Source: Megalopta genalis
Lineage: Eukaryota > Arthropoda > Insecta > Hymenoptera > Halictidae
DNA: 64,000 nucleotides
Reading direction: 5' to 3'
Assembly (NCBI RefSeq): GCF_051020955.1
Contig: NC_135030.1
Location: forward strand, 1,852,501 to 1,916,500
Under the pieces are notes generated by a model that was not told the DNA's origin, ran no database searches, and saw nothing but the letters and a program-made list of their open reading frames with translations. This document shows, piece by piece, positions 57,906 to 64,000 of the stretch. Position 1 is the stretch's first letter. The number at the start of each line of letters is the position of its first letter. The position numbers and the translations under genes were made by a program.

Positions 57906-59340
57906 CCGCGCCACGCCGTCTCACAATCAACCGGTTCGACGAACGGGGATTATGGGAAATTATAATTAGCGGCGATAGGGCCACGGTTAATTGAATTGTT
58001 ACGCGATCCGGGGTCGGTCGGAGGTACGGGACTGCGGGACGCTGCTGGATAAGCGGTTCAAGTGGAGGAAAGACCAGAGGGGGTTGGTTTTGAATATTGA
58101 TTGGAAATTCGACCGACGTGGTTCCTGGAGTGTTGTGTATTGAACGTTGCTGATTATCGGTTTAGCTCGCCGCTCACCATACGAATGCTGCCTGCTTTAC
58201 CCTTACGTTTCTTTCAAAACTGTACGATGTTTACAGGTTTTTGAATATGTTTCAGGAGTTGCTTTTATTATTATTTCTACATATAGCATACTGTCATCAA
58301 CCAAGACTCATTTTCCTTAAAGAACAATTCAAACATGTACAAATAAACCCGAAGCGGTGTTCATTTTTAAACAAAGACAATATTTAATTCATTTTTCAAG
58401 AAATACGCGTGCAGCTCCCAAGCTTATCAATTACAAATAAGATTTTACATTTTATATTCAAGAATTTGTGAAATGTCGCGATTCATCATTATCTCTTTGT
58501 TGCTTCGTGTACTTTGTTGTCACTTATGAAATTATCATTTTATTAGGTTTAAGTTCTTGTTTCGCCATGATGTAGCCAAATAGCTAAGTTCTGTTGTTTC
58601 ACCTTCGTAATCAACGAGATCATGCATCGTAATTTGTTATTCTACCACCGCAAATCGAACTTAATATTTCTCAAAATTGTGAACTTATTATTAATTTATA
58701 TCGAGAGATTGATCTCTGCCGATTTCGAGTCACGCACAAGTTTTTCATGCCGATATTAAAAATTCCAGTTATAAATGGTTTAGTCAGCGACTACCAACAG
58801 CTACAGTAGAAGAAGTCGGTGCTCGGTCAGACACGGACCCGGGTCCTTTTATTGAACTACCCGGCTATTTCCATTTTCCATAACTTGCAGCAATATGATA
58901 AAGGAGTAGAAGCTCGGCGACACTTTTTGCACGAACCAGCCGGTTTGGCACTATCGATCGACAGTCAACCTATCGCGGAACCGTTTTATAATTCCGCGCG
59001 TAAGCGGCTGGAAGATAGCGGCTTTTTTTCTCTCTTTTTTTCAGAGTTTCATGTCGCATCGACTTCGAGGTCATTAGCGACCCCTGCCGTAGGTTATATC
59101 CTTTCGATCAATTTAGTATCCTTCAGATATTAAGCTATTTTATTATCCTTTGGATAAGCGTTCTTCATGTGGTGAGCCGAGGTTAATTTGGAAGAATCCA
59201 ATTAAATCCAATCTTGCCAAGACTGGATTTAATTTGTGTTGCACCCTTCGGGTTTGGAACTTTCTGCACTATTATTGCACTTTTATTGCACTATTATATT
59301 GTATATATTGTAATTCGGTGATTCTGTTTTCTTCGGTATA
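57906..59340. other. Unique sequence, no gene recognised
   Basis: CpG-rich at both ends, AT-rich in the middle. A 104-codon plus frame (58819-59133) has no known domain. Confidence 0.45.
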
Positions 59341-59361
59341 CAGGGTGTCCCAAAATCATCG
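59341..59361 (+). mobile_element. Solo CAGGGTGTCCCAAAA terminus
   Basis: TA followed by CAGGGTGTCCCAAAATCATC. Only the outer 15 bases match the fold-back family and no partner end is visible. Confidence 0.4.
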
Positions 59362-59907
59362 TATTCCTGCGAACTACTACTCTATTCCTACTCTCTTCTC
59401 TGGTTAGGTTATGCATTAAGTATTTGTTGATAGAAATCTTGCACTATTTCCTGTATTTTAGTCTTCCTTGTCGTGGTCGAAATTTTATTCATATCTGTTT
59501 TTGCCGATGTTCGTGGTGCTGCGGCGAGATCCTGATACGGGACGGGTTTTTTAATTTCATTTGCCGGGGGCATGTTACTTCTTTAGCAGCCTCGTCAGAT
59601 AGCGGTTTATAAACCAGGCGAGTGCAAGTTTTAATTTGTATTCATACGCTTCATTACGCTCGAAATTAGCTGGAACGGTGTTCCGTGTTCCAATCCTTGG
59701 AGACTAAAATAGAATAACTACGAGGCTGCGTCAGAGTTGCAGGCAAGATTGGATCTGCGATTTCCGAGTTAGGACACGGCCGAAATTACGTAACGCGTGC
59801 TGGTATTCCGTGCTCGCTTAGTAGTCGCAGGTGAACAATCACAACAATTTATCCGAAGTCGATAAGTAATTGTAATCTTCGAAACAGCTCGAGGAGTTCG
59901 CTAGGCT
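59362..59907. other. Unique sequence, nothing recognised
   Basis: Short frames only. Confidence 0.5.
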
Positions 59908-60010
59908 CCAGCTTTACGTCTTTCGATCGATGGATCATGGTATTATTGTTTCTAGGATAGATTTTACTTGTTTAGTTAGTTATTAATCGAATAGTCAGGC
60001 ATAGTGGAAT
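59908..60010 (+). repeat. Dispersed 100-bp repeat, copy 2
   Basis: CAGCTTTACGTCTTTCGATC to GGCATAGTGGAAT, matching 23377-23477 in the same orientation. Confidence 0.85.
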
Positions 60011-60386
60011 ATTCGAAGTTGCCAATGCAACATCTGCGAATGTTAACAGAATTAACGAAGTTAGATTTTCACCGTAGTTTTAGAGTAAAATAATGTCCTG
60101 TGAGCAATAAAATTTGCGCGATTTCTCGAGTATTTTCGTCTTTATTTTGTAAATGTTAATTCTTTATTTCATAAATATGATATGTGTTGTATTTATTTAA
60201 TAGATATAATAAATATTGTGTTTGTACAATAAGTATAATACATACTGTGTTTATGTAATAAGTGTGTACAAATACAGTATAGACAAACGTAGATGATTTT
60301 CTTTGATTGTATAAATTTAAAATTTTGACAAATTCGAATGATTTTTTTTAGTAAATTGTGCGATCCTAAAATAGTTCCAAGAAGTA
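60011..60386. other. AT-rich sequence with short TTTAT/ATAATA repeats
   Basis: Degenerate repeats of GTATTTATTTAATAGATATAAT type at 60180-60270; no gene. Confidence 0.5.
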
Positions 60387-60470
60387 TTAGGTCTACCGGA
60401 AAGTTCTGTCCGTTTAAGAAATGAAAGGAAATAATAGATTTTTCATCAATTTAGTAATATATATAAGTAA
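60387..60470 (+). mobile_element. Left end of a mariner-type element
   Basis: TA, TTAGGTCTACCGGAAAGTTC, TGTCCGTTTAAGAAATGAAAGG; its first 75 bp closely match the start of the next copy 182 bp downstream. No right terminus of its own. Confidence 0.75.
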
Positions 60471-60568
60471 AGACAATTATCCGGATATCGATATTAATGA
60501 TTTTTTCAATCAAAACTTCAAGTGTATTCATAGACTTGTCAAAATTGCCAACAATTTCACTACACATA

Positions 60569-60810
60569 TTAGGTCTACCGGAAAGTTCTGTCCGTTTGAG
60601 AAATGAAAGGAAATAATAGATTTTTCATAAATTCAGTAATATTTATATATATATTGTACAATATAATTTCCGTCGTTACTTATGACTTTTTGCCAGCGTG
60701 ATGGCAACTTGTGAGCAACATTTTTCAAAAATATATATCTCACATGAATATATGCATATCTATTGAAATTTGCAATGACATTATCGGACAGAACTTTCCG
60801 GTAGACCTAA
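60569..60810 (-). mobile_element. mariner deletion derivative with both termini and transposase C-terminus
   Basis: TA, TTAGGTCTACCGGAAAGTTC at the left and GAACTTTCCGGTAGACCTAA at the right (242 bp). On the minus strand, bases 60719-60661 read VAHKLPSRWQKVISNDGNYI, the typical end of mariner transposases (LP.RW..V...G.Y). This identifies the TTAGGTCTACCGG family as mariner. The catalytic region is deleted. Confidence 0.88.
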
Positions 60811-61611
60811 CAATAATAAGTAATAGAAAACACAGCGACATGAGAACAAAGTATTGCTCTTGCTTCGTTAAAAGCAACGACAGAACGTCCACAGAAACTT
60901 GAAAGAACCCGTGGATCAGGATAAAAAATTTCAGGAAAAAGATTTTCTTCCCGTCGGACGCTTCGCAGGCATTGAATGCACGAAACGAAGAAAAAAAAAG
61001 GTGAAAGATCTGCGCGAATACAGATAAAAAGAGCGATGACGTTCAGAGGATCTTTTCGACACGATCGTCATCCATCATATCGCTACTTTCTTTCCGTCGA
61101 TCTATTTTGCGGCGCAATAACGTCAAGCTTTGAGCTCCGCTGCAACATTTCCGAACACAAGGATACCGTATACTTAATTAATTACTGTTTCCAGCTCGCT
61201 CCTTTCGCCTTACTTCGATGGAGCCAGGGGGGAGAAGGGAGGAGTTGGCCGCCTCCGTCGTCGCCGCGGTTGAAGGATGAACGTACACAATCATTCATCG
61301 CGATAACGGGCAATCCATTTCAGAAAAAGGGTTTTAATTAACGCCCGACCGGCTTTGAAATTCATTAAACTTTCCGCAAAATGGAACGGGACGTCGGAAA
61401 CTTGCGAAGAAGCCACGAAGAACGATACTTAATATTTTGCTCGAGGGTTTTCGAAGTTTCGAGCCGTGTTACTATTGTTCTTCTCCTCTTGTTACTTTGT
61501 GTCGGCGCCTGTGACTCTATCATCAATGCATGGCTTCCATTAGGGCCGCAGAATGTTCGAGGTATTTAAATTTTCTTAGTATTGCACTACCTTGTCATTC
61601 TCATTTTCAAT
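60811..61611. other. Unique sequence, no gene recognised
   Basis: A plus frame at 61381 (62 codons) has a hydrophobic run VTIVLLLLLLCVGAC that could look like a signal peptide, but neither a homolog nor a splice context is visible. Confidence 0.4.
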
Positions 61612-61812
61612 ATTATATATATATGGAAGATGACGTTTCAATTAATTTCTACGAATATCATTTATATTGAAACTAGTAATTATATATATATATGGAAGAT
61701 GACGTTTCAATTAATTTCTACGAATATCATTTATATTGAAACTAGTAATTATATATATATAATTACTAGTTTCAATATAAATGATATGAATGATATGAAA
61801 TGTCATCTTCCA
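61612..61812. repeat. Direct duplication followed by an inverted copy (A-A-A')
   Basis: A unit of about 73 bp containing TATGGAAGATGACGTTTCAA and ATATCATTTATATTGAAACT occurs twice in tandem. It is followed immediately by a decayed inverted copy (AGTTTCAATATAAATGATAT ... TGTCATCTTCCA). TA repeats sit at the junctions. Confidence 0.92.
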
Positions 61813-63534
61813 CTTCGATATTGATAAAAAGATATGTTATAAAGCATGACATTTGATGGTAGTTGTTTTCTAAAATCTGATTCGAACACAGAAATGTTCA
61901 TAATTCGGCTTTTTACAAATGGCAATCGCAGCTCGCTTTTATAAAGATCGTATTCCGTCGAGAATCACGCATTCACTGTGTTTCTGAACATTTCACTGTC
62001 TTGCTCCGCTATTAAACTGTGGAAGAATACGGCGGATAAATGAAATTTCCTCAGCCGTGTTCTGCAATCTTTTTCTACCGTGGGTTTTCGTTGTTTGTAT
62101 TCTCGCTCTGCTTCACGTGAATAATTTTCTGGCGTATGGATCTAACAAGCTCAGGACGAACGCTAAGAAGAAGCTAATCCGCCTTCTTTCGGCTTACGGA
62201 CAGCAATAAAATCTAATAGAACACTTAGACGCCGAGCACAATCTCGAATATCAGGTTTAAAAAAAAGTATCTGTTATTCTTCGCCGAAACAGAATTGCAA
62301 TTGATAGAATCGCGATTGACTGGGCAATAATGAATAGGAGTGTTTAAGAAATCTTCTTACGACAGCAGAAGATAGTTTTCGAAGAAAAATGTTGCCGGGT
62401 GATTTATGTCGTTCTGTTCATCGACTACAATATGGCGGAGGAATAAGGAACTTGACAATACGGGTTTGGAAATATGGTAAGCTCAAAAGAATGAGGACGA
62501 TTCCGCGCAAGCTTCACGAGGTCGTGAGTGCATAGATTGAGGACAATCTTCGCAGGTTGAAAGCTTTAAAGTTCAAGGTACAAGATCAATACGTCACATG
62601 CTCAAAGGGCTGAAAGGTTGAAAGCTAGAAACTCGAAGCTCACGCGTTGAAGTTCTTTGCCCACATTTCCTGAAACGAGGTCTCCGGTTTCTAAATGTCC
62701 CCTTTCCAGCGTTCCTTTCTTCTCCCTTCTTTTTGTACTTCTCTTTAGCGATGACAAAGAGACTACGTAAAACTTATAGATTAGAAGCTACTGAATATTT
62801 TGTACGAAAGTGGGGAACATCGATCTTATTCCTGTCTTCGAAATATCTACCATTTTATATGGGTAATAGTTTATTAATGAAATATTCGTTCTGACTCACA
62901 TCTAGAACTAGTAATTAGAATGTATACGGATGCTCTTAATATTTGTATAATTAATACCGCAAATTTTCAGTGATTTCATGGAAACATTGCCGATGCTCAG
63001 TTGTGAATTTAACGTTTAAACAACTTTCTGTATTTAAGCTGATTTGATTCGAATTTTCGCTATTTAATTGCATGATAGAATCTGTGTTAATAAAAGTTGG
63101 GTTGTGGCGTATTTATTTATGATACTTGTAATCAGAATTCGAATCTTTATGTAAAATAAAAATTGCCTACATATGTTGCAAACAGTGGTAGCAATTTCAG
63201 GATTTCTTTCTATCTTTAACAATTTTAGTATAACAAGCTTTATCGTTTCTTTTACGGCTTACAAAAATTTCCAAAAAATCCACTTTAGTAGGACGTTAGT
63301 AATGTATTGTTACTTTTCTATTCTTTTAATTTTTCTGGACTTTTTCATTTTAATCTTTTATGCCAATTAGTTATAATTCTTTATATTTATATCCTTTCAA
63401 AAATATAACGTACCTCAATTTCGAAGTGTGAGAGAAAAAACTTAAGTTACTGCTATCTTCAGTAACAAAGTTTATGTTTGTACAAAATTAATAATCCTAT
63501 CCTATTAATAATTACAAATTGGAAAATGTCCTGA
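61813..63534. other. Unique sequence, nothing recognised
   Basis: Mixed to AT-rich. A motif related to the 10790 dispersed motif lies near 63140. No gene. Confidence 0.5.
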
Positions 63535-64000
63535 ATTTATATTAATAGAAATTTCTCCTGAATTTATATTATATTCAGGGAGAAATTAATAGGTTTTTCC
63601 AATTGAGTGAGAAAATTTTATTATTTTCTATAAAGATCAGATGTCTATTTATCTATTTAATGGGAAATTCAGAAGAAATTAAAGACAATATTCCAACTCT
63701 TAATTATTAATAGAAGAAATACAGTTTTATTCAGCTTCAGTTTCTTGCAATTGATTCAGAAAACTTTTTTATTTTATAGAAAAATCCATCGTCTATTTAT
63801 CTACTTAATTAGAAGTTTCTCCATAATTTATATTAATTTCTATTAAAGAGAAATTAATATTATATTAATTATATTAATATAATGTTAATATAATATATTA
63901 ATTTATATTAATATAATGTTAATATAATATATTAATTTATATTAATTTATATGAAAGAGAAATTAATATTATATTAATTACATTAATATAATATTAATAT
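63535..64000. repeat. AT-rich degenerate tandem repeats to the window end
   Basis: Repeats of TTATATTAATATAATGTTAA type from about 63840, and a duplicated segment (AAAAATTTTATTATTTTCTA / AAAACTTTTTTATTTTATAG with ATGTCTATTTATCTA) at 63605-63810. The array continues past the end. Confidence 0.8.

Noticed and set aside
61381..61569. 62-codon plus-strand frame with a hydrophobic run
   Set aside because: Could mimic a signal peptide, but no homology, promoter or splice evidence.

Overview
This is eukaryotic, almost certainly insect, DNA. There is no operon-like packing. Open frames are short and unrelated, introns are long, CpG is frequent in the unique stretches, AT-rich microsatellites are abundant, and many small DNA transposons are flanked by TA or TTAA. 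A hymenopteran (ant or bee) is my best guess from base composition and transposon content, but this is inference and no lineage marker proves it.

Only one protein-coding exon can be named with confidence. It is a 173-bp minus-strand exon (15869-16041) encoding part of a late spectrin repeat of dystrophin (Dys). Most or all of the window is therefore probably intron of Dys, read right to left. A second minus-strand element at 54763-54948 is a candidate alternative promoter and first exon. It has a TATA-like box, an Inr-like site, a short leader with an in-frame stop, a 39-codon open frame and a GT donor. Its phase-0 donor matches the phase-0 acceptor of the spectrin exon. If real, it would start a short dystrophin isoform, comparable in logic to the fly Dp117 or vertebrate Dp116 proteins, by splicing over a 38.7-kb intron.

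The rest is a dense graveyard of non-autonomous DNA transposons. The main groups are: (i) several TTAA-flanked piggyBac-type families, most with a hairpin or palindrome beside a terminus, two of which keep the acidic start of a transposase; (ii) a TA-flanked palindromic MITE with CAGTAAATTCTC ends, at least eight copies; (iii) mariner deletion derivatives with TTAGGTCTACCGG ends, plus a decayed mariner transposase at 55.3-55.6 kb; (iv) fold-back elements with CAGGGTGTCCC or related CAGGGTG ends that share a CCAAT-rich palindromic core. There is a 1.09-kb direct duplication (14.2/35.3 kb, about 98% identical by eye) and a 0.8-kb inverted pair (7.0/48.1 kb).

Tandem arrays include a 30-bp minisatellite with an 11-mer higher-order repeat (16.6-18.3 kb), a 10-bp minisatellite (56.3-57.9 kb), a TATATAC array enclosed in an inverted repeat (38.8-39.4 kb), a 95-bp AT palindrome (21.4-21.6 kb) and many simple repeats. 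The longest open frames in the window lie in such repeats or in unrecognised sequence and are not called as genes. No tRNA, rRNA or CRISPR array was recognised.
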